The notes under the pieces: generated by a model
What the model was told of the DNA's origin: nothing
What the model saw: only the letters and a program-made list of their open reading frames with translations
Database searches by the model: none
Source of the DNA: Methylacidiphilum kamchatkense Kam1
Lineage (GTDB): Bacteria; Verrucomicrobiota; Verrucomicrobiia; Methylacidiphilales; Methylacidiphilaceae
Reading direction: 5' to 3'
Length of the DNA: 64,000 nt
Assembly (NCBI RefSeq): GCF_007475525.1
Contig: NZ_CP037899.1
Coordinates: 1,612,001-1,676,000 of the forward strand
Translations under genes and position numbers: made by a program
Part shown: piece after piece, positions 26,498-35,618 of the stretch
How the letters are laid out: every line of letters begins with the position of its first letter
Numbering within the stretch: position 1 is the stretch's first letter

Positions 26498-27178
26498 ATG
26501 CAAAGAAAACTCGAAGCAAAGGAATACCTGGATGAGTTGGCATATGATTCTCATCTGGCTAAAAAAGGAAGAGAAGGGCTAAAGAAAATTAACTACCTAA
26601 TGGGAAATTTTGTATGGTTTAAAAAAAGGCTTCGGCAGGTAGTCTCTTCACAGGGAAACGTGCACTTCCTAGAAATAGGCGCTGGCGATGGGTCCATGGG
26701 AAGATTCCTTTATGCCGATCCGTTGTTAGAAAAAAATCTACTGTTAACTGGAATCGATAGGATCCCTAGGCCACAACACTGGCCTGTGCATTGGCTGTGG
26801 TTTCAAACCGATCTTTTTGATCTGATCGACACTGGTACTTTTGTCCCTGGAAGCTACCAAGGCATAGTAGCCAATATGGTGCTGCATCACTTTTCGTCGG
26901 CTCAACTGGCTAGGATCGGTAACTGGATCCGGCAGCTTGCTCCCCTTTGCCTTTTTTGTATTGAACCCCTCCGTTCTCCTCTTTCCCTCTTCGAACTGTT
27001 CTTGCTCAGATTGGTTGGACTCAATCAAATTACCTTCCATGACGGCTGGCTAAGCATCAAGAGTGGGTTTATGGGGATGGAACTGCCTGAGTTTTTAAAT
27101 CTCAGTCCCAAACAGTGGCAATATAAGATCGATGTCAGCCTTTTGGGAGCTTACCGGTTAGAAGCCATAAAAAAATGA
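26498..27178 (+). CDS. SAM-dependent methyltransferase of the type III PKS operon
   Basis: This is a 226-residue class I methyltransferase. Motif I is FLEIGAGDGSMGRFL (about 51-65), an acidic motif II follows at LLTGIDR, and VANMVLHHFSSAQLARIG (about 126-143) is the typical post-motif III helix. A strong ribosome site GAGAGGGGGAGG precedes the ATG. Its stop overlaps the start of the flavoprotein gene by four bases (ATGA). With the next two genes it matches the composition of the Streptomyces srsABC operon, where the methyltransferase modifies an alkylresorcinol; that role is inferred here. Confidence 0.82.
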   Translation: MQRKLEAKEYLDELAYDSHLAKKGREGLKKINYLMGNFVWFKKRLRQVVSSQGNVHFLEIGAGDGSMGRFLYADPLLEKNLLLTGIDRIPRPQHWPVHWLWFQTDLFDLIDTGTFVPGSYQGIVANMVLHHFSSAQLARIGNWIRQLAPLCLFCIEPLRSPLSLFELFLLRLVGLNQITFHDGWLSIKSGFMGMELPEFLNLSPKQWQYKIDVSLLGAYRLEAIKK

Positions 27179-28194
27179 AACCGATTACGATCATTGGCGG
27201 AGGACTAGCTGGCTTAGCATTAGGCATAGGCCTGCGTCGTTATAAGATTCCAGTCGCTGTGTATGAAAGAAACGATTATCCGCTTAAGAAAGTCTGCGGG
27301 GAATTCCTTTCAGGGCTGCCTCAAAGGGTAATCCAGCAATTAGGAATCATGCCGATCCTCAATCGTTTTCCGCTCGCTTCATCGGCCAGTCTATCGATCG
27401 GAGATAGTAAACCGACCCTGCTGCGTTTCACATTGCCCGTGTATGTAACCGCTCGAGAACGGCTAGACACAGAGCTTGCACAACTTTTCGTGGAGCATGG
27501 GGGTAGCCTCTATACAAAAACCCGGTGCGATCCTATCCCTCATCAAGAAGCCGTTGTCTTGGCTACCGGTAAAAAGCCGATGGGTGGACCCTGGATCGGA
27601 CTTAAAGTGCATCTCCAAGGGATTGAATTAACACATGAGCTGGAAATGTATGCAGCCAAAGACGGTTACGTTGGGCTTTGCAAAATCGATCATGGCACCG
27701 TTAATCTTTGTGGGTTATTCAAAAATAAGAAATTTTCGGCTGCGTCTAAAAAAGAACTCCTTGCCTCTTATCTTAAAGCATCGCAGTTAGCAAAGCCTTA
27801 CGAATACCTAGAAGAGGCCAACTTTCTGGAGAAGAGTTTTGTAGCCATTCCTTCTTTTTCTCTCGGGTTCCAACAGACTACGTCTGAACCTATGGTAGCC
27901 CTGGGGGATGCCTTTGGCGTGCTCCCTCCTTTTGTAGGAAACGGAATGGCCATGGCTATGGAATCGGCTGCTTTAGCCCTCGATGAGCTCATAGCCTACG
28001 GCCAAGGCTCCAAAAGTTGGACAGAAACGACAAGGCAAATCCACCAAAAACTGAAAAAGGCCTTTGCCCTTCGGATCACCCTTGGCCTTTGCTTGCATCC
28101 TTTTCTTTTTAAGAAATCTCCTCTCCAATCGGTACTGATCAAAAAGCCCATCGCTTCCTTTCTGTACACCCTGACAAGATCCATGGAGTCTTAG
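27175..28194 (+). CDS. FAD-dependent oxidoreductase/hydroxylase of the type III PKS operon
   Basis: The 339-residue protein begins ITIIGGGLAGLALGIGLRRY, the dinucleotide-binding fold with GGGLAG at 8-13, followed by the acidic VYERND. Near residues 242-262 is GDAFGVLPPFVGNGMAMAME, the GD motif that contacts the FAD ribityl chain in the para-hydroxybenzoate hydroxylase/geranylgeranyl reductase group. The CGEF segment at about 41 resembles the geranylgeranyl-reductase branch. In an srsABC-like operon it would hydroxylate or oxidise the polyketide ring. It is translationally coupled to the upstream methyltransferase and is followed after 75 bases by the PKS gene. Confidence 0.82.
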   Translation: MKPITIIGGGLAGLALGIGLRRYKIPVAVYERNDYPLKKVCGEFLSGLPQRVIQQLGIMPILNRFPLASSASLSIGDSKPTLLRFTLPVYVTARERLDTELAQLFVEHGGSLYTKTRCDPIPHQEAVVLATGKKPMGGPWIGLKVHLQGIELTHELEMYAAKDGYVGLCKIDHGTVNLCGLFKNKKFSAASKKELLASYLKASQLAKPYEYLEEANFLEKSFVAIPSFSLGFQQTTSEPMVALGDAFGVLPPFVGNGMAMAMESAALALDELIAYGQGSKSWTETTRQIHQKLKKAFALRITLGLCLHPFLFKKSPLQSVLIKKPIASFLYTLTRSMES

Positions 28195-28269
28195 TCAAAC
28201 TACTGGCTACGAATACAGGGAAAATCCAACAATTCGTTTAGTCTCCTGACCGCTCCTAAACTATATTTT

Positions 28270-29324
28270 ATGCATAAAAAGACTATGATACTTCAATCCA
28301 TCTGCTCCATGGTCCCCGAGCATGGCTATACGCAAGCTGAATGCTGGGAAATTTTTGGCCAGTCCATAGCGGCTAAAACCCTGAAAGAGGCTTCTTTGGA
28401 GTTAGTAAAAAAATTCTACTTGGAGATAGTTGGATTGAACGGCGGTATTTTGCTGTGGACCCTATCGAGTCCGTCTTTGAAATGTCGGCAGAAGCGTTAA
28501 ACAAGGCCTTTGAAAAATTAGCACCTGCACTGGCTGCAAAATCACTACAAGCTGCGCTGGACCAATCTGGACTCAAGGCCACAGAACTAGACGCCCTTTT
28601 CGTTTGTACCTGCACAGGCTACCTCTGTCCAGGCCTTTCCAGTCACATTGCTGAAAAAGTAGGGATGCGATCCGATAGCTTTTTGATAGATATCGTAGGC
28701 CATGGCTGCGGAGCAGCGTTACCTATGCTGCATTCGGTCAAAGGTTTTCTGAAAGAAAACCCTGATTGCTACGCTGCTGCCATTGCCGTAGAACTTTCCT
28801 CTACCGCTTTCTACGTGGACGATGATCCAGGATGTCTGGTTAGCCTTTGTATTTTTGCTGATGGAGTCAATACAACCCTATGGCACCATACGAAAGAGGG
28901 GTTAGGATGGCATTGCAAAGATTTTTTATCGTTGCATCTTCCAAAAAATCGAGAAAAGCTAAGATTCGAAAACGCTTTTGGGAAACTCCGTAATAAGCTT
29001 CATCGAACTGTGCCTGTGCTTGCCACAGAAGCAGTATCCGAACTTTATAACAGATTCGAAAAGCATTCTCAAACTGATTCAAAAAGGCTTATTGCCCATC
29101 CGGGAGGAAAAGAGGTATTGATCGAATTAAGAAAAGCCCTGCCTTGTGACAAATTCGAAGAGAGCGAGGCTGTTCTTAAAGCTTTTGGCAATATGAGCAG
29201 TCCTTCGGTTATGTTCGCCTTTCAGAAGGGAATTGAATCTCAGCCAATAGAAAAGGAACTTTGGTTGTTTAGTTTTGGTGCAGGCTTTTCATGCCATGGG
29301 TGTCGTATCGTGATGATGCATTGA
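28270..29324 (+). pseudogene. Type III polyketide synthase (chalcone/stilbene synthase family), one frameshift
   Basis: Type III synthases condense malonyl-CoA units onto an acyl starter in a Cys-His-Asn active site. All three residues are present: Cys in DIVGHGCGAALPML (codon near 28707), His in IAHPGGKEVL (near 29097) and Asn in FGNMSSPSV (near 29190). VCTCTGYLCPGLSSHI and FGAGFSCHGCRIVMM are also family features. The N-terminal 60 or so codons and the remainder are in different frames; restoring one G at about 28441-28445 gives LNGRYFAVDPIESVF, a good family match. So the gene is either frameshifted or carries a sequence error; everything else looks functional. Product by analogy is an alkylresorcinol or alkylpyrone. 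Confidence 0.85.
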
Positions 29325-29851
29325 GCGGATGGTTGTGGACAGAACAATCACTTTTCAGAGGACTAATGATGGCATGGGAAAAGGCATCAAATGCCATTTG
29401 CAGCTATCTATAAGAATACTTCAATCAAAGATGCCATAAAGAGTTATTGCTCCCCCAACACTTCTCAAGAAAGACTCTAGGCTATTCCCTAGGCTAAAAG
29501 CCTATCAACCAATCGGTCGCATGGAACGAGCAAAACAGTTCCGGAAAGCCCTAACCAAATCTATTGATCCAATAATGAAGGAGGCGTTGGAAAAAAAGAT
29601 CTTTTAAGCCAACTTTTTAAGGCTAAGTCCAGAAACCATAGCTTTTTTTTGCTAAGTTGCGGACAACACAACTGCCTGATTTTCTCCTCCTGCCAAGCAC
29701 ATTCCTCAAGCTTTCTAAAAGGCATACGCGGTTAGTTTGGCTGCTATCTCTGCAGAGGACTCAGCTTTTCCCCTATTGTTTTTCCCATAATATTTCCCTA
29801 TCTATTCTCATTTTTTTCTTTAAAAAATACCTCATTACTTGGTATAGACGA
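29325..29851. other. Intergenic region with small inverted repeats, no gene called
   Basis: About 530 bases between the PKS gene and the cytochrome gene. ATGGCAT (29369-29375) pairs with ATGCCAT (29391-29397), and TAGGCT (29490-29495) pairs with AGCCTA (29499-29504) around a three-base loop. A short open stretch ending at 29608 encodes MERAKQFRKALTKSI and a little more; it may be a remnant of a larger gene but I cannot name it. A T8 run at 29642-29649 follows a weak stem. Confidence 0.35.
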
Positions 29852-29857
29852 TATAAT
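29852..29857 (+). promoter_or_regulatory. Candidate -10 box for the multiheme cytochrome gene
   Basis: TATAAT at 29852-29857 is a perfect -10 consensus. The -35 region is poor. Transcription starting at about 29864 would exclude the upstream GTG (29860) as a start and favour the ATG at 29905, which also has GGGAAAG upstream. Confidence 0.4.
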
Positions 29858-29904
29858 ATGTGATATCAAATTCAGTCTTTAGATTTCTACTGGGAAAGAT
29901 AGCC

Positions 29905-32319
29905 ATGCATAGACTTCAAAGAGAAATTAGAAAAGTTTTACTACCAGTACTCAGTTATATCTTCTTTTGGGCAGCGTCGTTTCTTCAGGCAGCCGATTAT
30001 TATGATCCAAACCCGCCTTTTGGATTGGAGCAACTTAAGCCTGTGGAAATCAAAGATCCCCTAACCCAAAAAACCATCCAAGGCTATCAACCTAAAAATC
30101 CCTACAACATTTTCATCAACTATGAGCTTGGGATGCATTGTGTCGGTTTTGATATTTCCTACTGCTGTGTCATTCCCCCTTATAACTCGATCCAAGCTCA
30201 AGCCGTTGCCTCCGGCCTCAATGGAACCCTTCCAAAATTGCTAACCCCAGAGGACAAAGTCAAGCTCTATTACTATCTCAAAGACAATAGCTATTCGGAA
30301 GGCAACAAAATGAGATACTGGTCCGTTTTAAAAGACGTTAACGGCAACGGGAGCCTTGCTGACCCTGGGGATAACATGGCGAATTACGTCTGGGAACACC
30401 TTTTTATCTATAAAGATTTAGAAGGCACTCTGCCCAAAGACTGGTCGATTAAAAAGCGGATCCATATAGGAAAAGATGTCATGGTGCCAATCGATGCAGG
30501 GCCTTCCGGAAAGCCCCTTGCGGGAGGCTATCTTGAGTATGCCCCCGATAACGGTGGGAATATCGTTTTTACCGATTCGATGATCCCAGAAGTGAAAAAT
30601 ATTGCCATTAAACTAACTGCTTCGAATATCTGGGATGCTCTTGGCTTGCCGCTGACTGCGTTTAATGATTCGGTAAGGAAAGGAACTATTCGAACGATCA
30701 CTGATAAAGATTTTCAACCTTATCAATATTCTACCGTGCAATTGCATGACGATTCCGGAAACCCGATTACCGTCGAAGGGAAAAAAGTCGAATTTTTTGG
30801 GACCAATCCTGTGGATATTCCTAACTGTGTCATGTGCCATTCAGGAGATGGCAAGGCAGCGAAGCTTTCCAGACAAGCTGGCATTGTCCTTTTTGAAAAA
30901 GAATACGAGTACTGGAAAAAGAATTATCCCGATGAATCCGAATACATGGCAAGGCTTTCAGCCTCTTCCATTAATCTGCTCGAACTCCACGATAAGATGT
31001 TTAAAACCAATTTCTTAAAAGACTATAACCCGAATGCTTCTTCGAATCGGCTCGGATCGGTTGGATCTGTAAACTGCGCCGACTGTCATGGGGATAACGT
31101 TTCTGGAAATCTTCAGGAACCAAGACCCGGAACTACTGGTTATAAAGCTGTCAAAGCAAAGCCTCTGACCGAATCTATTCATGCCGTACATGCGAACTTC
31201 CTAGCTGATATGAATGATAAAGCCGGCCGAACCGTTAGCTGTCAGGCCTGCCATCCTACGCACTGGACTAATCCAAACATGAATAATTTTGATACGAATC
31301 CCTATCAGATCATCGATTCTAACGGGAACAATAAATACGCGAATGCTGATCAAAGGACTGCTGGAGGCGGGTGCTATTTAAGAAGGGATGCTCATACGAA
31401 CCCGGCTGTCAAACCACCGTTCTTTTTGAATTCTCTTGGGAAGTGGTATTTGGAAAACGTCAGTACTAGAGATGAGAACGATCAGCCGGTCTCGGAGCTC
31501 CGCGGGCTTACCTGTACGAATTGTCATAATCAACTTTCTCATGAACTCTATAAGTATGACGATCTGGATAATGCAGTCAGCCAGGAAGGCAAAACATTAA
31601 GGAATAAGAGTGTCGATGAAATCATCAAGGTGCTAGCTGATGGAGATTCTAAGCGGTTTGCGGATATGGCTGATCCGAGAATAAAAGACGGAAATAATCC
31701 GCTTTATGAGTTTTTCAATAATCATCAAGGAGCTACCCTAGTAAAGGCTACAAAGGATAGCAAAGGCAACTTAAAGCTGTTGGCCTGGAACGCCAAAGAA
31801 GGTGTGCCTGTGCCCTACGAAAAGGCATCAGGAGGGAGCGATTGGTGGCTTGCGCCTGCTGAACCAAAGTGTGCAAGCTGCCATGCGGCTCCCTTTGTAG
31901 AAAGCATGGGAGGCAAATATTTCCCTGTCGATCAGCCTCGTAAATACTCGCTTTACCGGTTTTCGAAGGCGCACGGTAAAATTGCCTGTCAGTCCTGTCA
32001 TGAGTCGATCCATGGGCTTTATCCAGTCAGAGCTGAAGGAGAAGAAAACACCGTGGATCTTACCACCCATAAGCAGGCTCTACAGTATTCACCCGATGGT
32101 CGGTATGCAGGCCCCGTCAGCTGTTCTGCTTGTCATACCGTCAATGCAAAAGGAGTGCCCGTTCAGCTCGTAGGTACCGAATATGAAAATGATTACTGGG
32201 CTTCTGTTGTGCTCCTGCACTTCATGCGCGAAGGAGACGAAAAGTTGCCAATCAAAGAGCTGATTCAGAAATATCCCTATCAAAAATCAAGGCAAATTGT
32301 CATTGAAAGCTGGAAATAG
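29905..32319 (+). CDS. Exported multiheme (seven CxxCH) cytochrome c
   Basis: The protein of about 804 residues has a signal peptide (MHRLQREIRKVLLPVLSYIF, cleavage near AADYYDP) and seven CxxCH heme sites: CVMCH, CADCH, CQACH, CTNCH, CASCH, CQSCH and CSACH, with first Cys codons near 30825, 31075, 31239, 31512, 31870, 31986 and 32122. The N-terminal 300 residues have no heme motif but contain the unusual NYELGMHCVGFDISYCCVIP. The heme pattern does not match hydroxylamine oxidoreductase (eight hemes) or NrfA (CxxCK). It likely works in periplasmic electron transfer; donor and acceptor are unknown. It appears monocistronic. Confidence 0.85.
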   Translation: MHRLQREIRKVLLPVLSYIFFWAASFLQAADYYDPNPPFGLEQLKPVEIKDPLTQKTIQGYQPKNPYNIFINYELGMHCVGFDISYCCVIPPYNSIQAQAVASGLNGTLPKLLTPEDKVKLYYYLKDNSYSEGNKMRYWSVLKDVNGNGSLADPGDNMANYVWEHLFIYKDLEGTLPKDWSIKKRIHIGKDVMVPIDAGPSGKPLAGGYLEYAPDNGGNIVFTDSMIPEVKNIAIKLTASNIWDALGLPLTAFNDSVRKGTIRTITDKDFQPYQYSTVQLHDDSGNPITVEGKKVEFFGTNPVDIPNCVMCHSGDGKAAKLSRQAGIVLFEKEYEYWKKNYPDESEYMARLSASSINLLELHDKMFKTNFLKDYNPNASSNRLGSVGSVNCADCHGDNVSGNLQEPRPGTTGYKAVKAKPLTESIHAVHANFLADMNDKAGRTVSCQACHPTHWTNPNMNNFDTNPYQIIDSNGNNKYANADQRTAGGGCYLRRDAHTNPAVKPPFFLNSLGKWYLENVSTRDENDQPVSELRGLTCTNCHNQLSHELYKYDDLDNAVSQEGKTLRNKSVDEIIKVLADGDSKRFADMADPRIKDGNNPLYEFFNNHQGATLVKATKDSKGNLKLLAWNAKEGVPVPYEKASGGSDWWLAPAEPKCASCHAAPFVESMGGKYFPVDQPRKYSLYRFSKAHGKIACQSCHESIHGLYPVRAEGEENTVDLTTHKQALQYSPDGRYAGPVSCSACHTVNAKGVPVQLVGTEYENDYWASVVLLHFMREGDEKLPIKELIQKYPYQKSRQIVIESWK

Positions 32320-32491
32320 GTTGTTCTTGTCACCCTTTTTATGCCGCTTGCATCAAAGCAGCCTTGGCGCTTTCCTCCCCCCCTTTTTTGCATAACAACT
32401 TAGCATCTTAATTGGTGTACTCATACATTAAATTAGGCTTGTAGTTTTCTTTATAGGGAAAAAGGATTTTTAAAATTCGTCGGTGGTAAGG

Positions 32492-32983
32492 ATGAAGTCA
32501 GTAAATAAGATAGCTTGTTGTTTCTTTTTTGGGATCTTCTTTTATGCATTGATTGCCTCTGCTTCTCCGATTCCTAAAGAAATACGTAGGGAAGCTAAAA
32601 ATCAGCCTTCTTTTGAGTTGCTTTTAAAGAACCCTGAATCCTTTAAAAACCGTTCGGTGCTACTAGGAGGAGTAATTATAGAAAATACGCCCTTAGAAGA
32701 TCGTACAGAACTCCTCATAGAACATAGAGAACTAGGTAATTCAGGAAAACCTAAATATTCATCCAAAAATAAAAAGAGGTTTACAGTAGTCACCAAGGAT
32801 TTTCTGGATCCAGAAATTTATGCCCAAGGCCGCCTTATTACGGTCTACGGAAAGGTGGGGAGCTTACAAAAAGGAAAAGAAAAACAACTCCTTCTCTATG
32901 CCAATTTTATCTATCTCTGGCCAGAAGACTTTATTCCAAGCAGTGGATGGTACTTGGGAATAGGACCAGGGTTTTTCTTTTAA
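32492..32983 (+). CDS. Slp-family outer-membrane-type protein
   Basis: The Slp family comprises starvation-inducible outer-membrane lipoproteins. This protein of 163 residues shows the family order: IPKEIRREA after the signal, FELLLKNPESFKNRSVLLGGVII, ENTPLEDRTELLIEH, the central FTVVTKDFLDPEIYAQGRLITVYGKVG, and an end with YLWPEDF. Classical Slp has a lipobox Cys; here the signal ends in SASP with no Cys, so it is probably cut by signal peptidase I and not lipidated. A GTG nine bases upstream (32483) is an alternative start. It lies 170 bases after the cytochrome gene. Confidence 0.72.
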   Translation: MKSVNKIACCFFFGIFFYALIASASPIPKEIRREAKNQPSFELLLKNPESFKNRSVLLGGVIIENTPLEDRTELLIEHRELGNSGKPKYSSKNKKRFTVVTKDFLDPEIYAQGRLITVYGKVGSLQKGKEKQLLLYANFIYLWPEDFIPSSGWYLGIGPGFFF

Positions 32984-33009
32984 ATCTTTATCTTGTGCGT
33001 GCTTGTAAA

Positions 33010-33566
33010 TCAATTAGCTATTCGGCTAAGCATTGGCATAGCGCTCATAAACTGATTAAAACTTGGGCATTTGTTTTTCACCCAAGCCATGTCCAATTGC
33101 TCAGCTATTCTTTTGGCTGCCTTAGCCGTATAGACTTGATTGGCTTTGGAAAATAGGATTTTCAGTTGCTCTTTGGGATCTAGAAGTTTTTAAGGGCTGT
33201 GAATTCCTTCACACTAATCCTTAATACTTTTTCAAGAGCAGTATGATCGGCTAGCAGCCAAGCTTCTAACATAGGGACTACAACCACACATTGAACAGGT
33301 CGAGTAATTCTTTCCCTATTTTTTCTTACTTCAATTTCCATGCTTTTTTATAATTCATCTGGATCATCCTGCTCAGCGTCAGTAACCCAGATAAACCCAT
33401 CTACATCGTCGTCCATATTTGCATTTAATATTGCTATCGCTTTGCTGAATTGGCGTGGAGGGGATTTACGGATTATTGGTTTCTGATTTGGGAATTGTCT
33501 CTTAATCAAAGCATTAATGACTTCATTATCATATCGCCCATCAACAAGGATTCCAATACGTCCCAC
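33010..33566 (-). pseudogene. DUF4276-like (TOPRIM-fold) protein, multiply broken
   Basis: Reading minus-strand frames together gives about 185 residues that resemble DUF4276, a TOPRIM-like family often paired with an ATPase. The N-terminal part has IGILVDGRYDNEVINALIKR and WVTDAEQDDPDEL, which fits the acidic TOPRIM pattern, then a TAA at 33348. The remaining parts, VQCVVVVPMLEAWLLADHTA and LDPKEQLKILFSKANQVYTA, continue with at least one further shift near 33190 to a stop at 33010. The GTG start overlaps the ATPase stop by one base (TAGTG). Several lesions in 560 bases argue for true decay. Confidence 0.7.
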
Positions 33567-34757
33567 TAATCCTCCCCCTCTAGCGTTCCTGAATAAAAGA
33601 GGTCGCCCAAACCAAGTTCCTCACGGGAAAGGACTTCTTGAACTTCTTTTTTCATTTTTGGAGAGCTGATATGCGTAGCGCCTTTCTTTTTGGATGTAAT
33701 TAGAAGGTTTTCTATATTAACGTTATTAATCAGATGCAGAGAATGCGTCGTAATCAGCAATTGCGCTGCTTGTGGTCCAAGCTCCCTTTGGCGTTGTAAA
33801 TAGACTTCGACTAGGCCGTCTATTAGATAAGGATGAAGAAAATTTTCAGGCTCTTCTATACAAAAAAGAAAAGCTCCTAGCTCGTTAGGTGCCAAAATAA
33901 GAGCAAGAAAAGCTAAACAAATAAGCTCGCCATCGGAAAGTTGATAGATAGAAATGGGTACTTCCTCTAGATACTTTTCATATACTGATAAAAGCACAGG
34001 CCCATAAGCAGTTTGAGAAGTTTGTATATCCTTGATCTGAGGAAGAAGATCGGTAAGGGCTTGTTTAAACCGATCAGAAAATTGATGATTCTGTAGCAAT
34101 AAATGCAACCAGCTTGAAAAATTCTGACCATTCTCTAAAAGAAAAAAGAAAAGGGATCAGGACACCAAAGTTGGGTTGTCTCATGAAAGTGGGGATAAGT
34201 TGATAGAAGCGCCATTGGCCAATATATTGACGGAAGATTGTTCCTTCAAAACCTTCGACACCAAAGACTTCTAAAAAAGATTTTTCGCTTGGAAATGTTG
34301 TGTTTAAAGGAAGCACTTTAGGAGTTAGGGATTGAAGGATTCCTCGTTCTGCTTCAAATATTGGCTCTTTCTTTTCTCCTTCCAAACGGTATAAATGTTC
34401 CTTACTTACTTCTACGCTATGGGATGAAAAACTTTCCTCAACCGAAAGACCATATTCATAACGAACCAATCTTTTCAAATCCTGTCTAAACCATTCAATT
34501 TCTATCTCAATGCTAAAAGAAAGCGCCTTACTTCCCTTCCAACAAAGCTCAGGCATTCCTCCATATTCACGAATAGCTTGCTGCACGCCCACTCCCATTG
34601 GAGGAGGACTAAGGGCACGGATCAAAAACTTAAGCACACGAAGTAGGTTAGTTTTCCCAGACATATTAGGACCAACAAGAACGTTGACTTGTTGGAGCTC
34701 AAGGCGAGGAAGGGATTGAAAACTTAGGATATTTTCAAGCGAAAGTCGTCGGATCAT
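33566..34757 (-). pseudogene. OLD/AAA_15-like ATPase, one frameshift
   Basis: This is an ABC-type ATPase of the SMC/RecF/OLD class. The first frame starts MIRRLSLENILSFQ and has Walker A GPNMSGKTNLL at 29-39. The second frame has the signature LSDGELICLAFLALILAP, Walker B LFCIEEPENFLHP and the switch His in LLITTHSLHLINN. The frames join in an A5 run at 34117-34121 (T run in the coding strand): four instead of five would give WSEFSSWLHLLLQNH. Total length would be about 395 residues. It precedes and overlaps the DUF4276-like gene; ATPase plus TOPRIM pairs are known anti-phage modules (OLD, Gabija, PARIS), but this one is inactive as read. Confidence 0.78.
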
Positions 34758-34800
34758 AAAAGAAATTGCTTCAAAAAATAAAAAATAATAAACTTTACAA

Positions 34801-35052
34801 CTATTTTTTTAGTCTATTGTATTGCTGTAAGGACTTTGTAGTTCCCCCTTTTTTTGGTTTTTCAACAGCATCTACCTTTTGCTCACCATCTTGCAGTCCT
34901 TTTTTCATGGTCTCTGTCAGAGAAGAAACAATAACCATAGCTGTCTGCTCATCAGGCACATCAGCAATCCATTTACCTTTAGAATCCATAATGGCATACA
35001 AGTGAGGTTGATGTGTTGATTTTTTCCATATAATAGGTAGTTCGAATTTCAT
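34801..35052 (-). CDS. Small hypothetical protein upstream of the ATPase pair
   Basis: An 83-residue protein that I do not recognise. The N-terminal half (IIWKKSTHQPHLYAIMDSKG, ADVPDEQTAMVIVSSLTE) looks like a small alpha/beta fold; the C-terminal third is lysine-rich and probably disordered. It is 43 bases upstream of the ATPase gene on the same strand, so it may belong to the same module. There is a plausible purine-rich ribosome site (TATAGGAGATATA) just before the ATG. Confidence 0.5.
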   Translation of the reverse strand: MKFELPIIWKKSTHQPHLYAIMDSKGKWIADVPDEQTAMVIVSSLTETMKKGLQDGEQKVDAVEKPKKGGTTKSLQQYNRLKK

Positions 35053-35618
35053 TATATCTCCTATAAACTAGACTAGTTTTTTTATAAATATAATTATAGA
35101 TATTTAAATGCAAGAAATTTTTAGAAAATTCCGATTTTCTCTATTCTGAATAGATTCTAAAAACTATTTATTTTAAAAAAAATTTACTTAAAACAATTTT
35201 GTATGCTTAAAGATAAAATATAACAAAAATATTCTTATCGGATTTTTTTAAAATACTTGTTTTAAAAAAACCTTTTTATCCAGCAATAGACTTGTTTAAA
35301 AGAATCGCATTAATAAATTTAATGATATTACAGCCCTTTTTTGTCTATTTTTATAGGCATTTGATAAAGCTCTAATAAAAGAAAAAATGATGAATTATAT
35401 AAAAGCATACCTTTAAAAACCTCAATCTAATCCAAGAAAAAAACGATTTTATTTTGATATTGCTACCAATAGCTATAAAAAAGAGATGAAAATAGGCCCT
35501 TACATTTCTATTTTTTTTAATCGTAGGTCCTATGCTTTATTCAAAACTACAGCTTTATTTGCTCAAGATTGTTTTGTTGTTAGTAAATAGAAAATTTTTT
35601 GTTTAGAAAAAGCTTGCT
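35053..35618. other. 566-base AT-rich region without a gene
   Basis: This divergent region separates the small minus-strand gene at 34801-35052 and the N-acetyltransferase. It is markedly AT-rich with many A and T runs and stops in every frame. It probably contains both promoters, but no box pair stands out. It may be a scar of lost genes. Confidence 0.5.

Noticed and set aside
29860-29904. GTG start at 29860 for the multiheme cytochrome
   Set aside because: It lies 3 bases after a TATAAT box and adds 15 residues before a good signal peptide; ATG 29905 is preferred.
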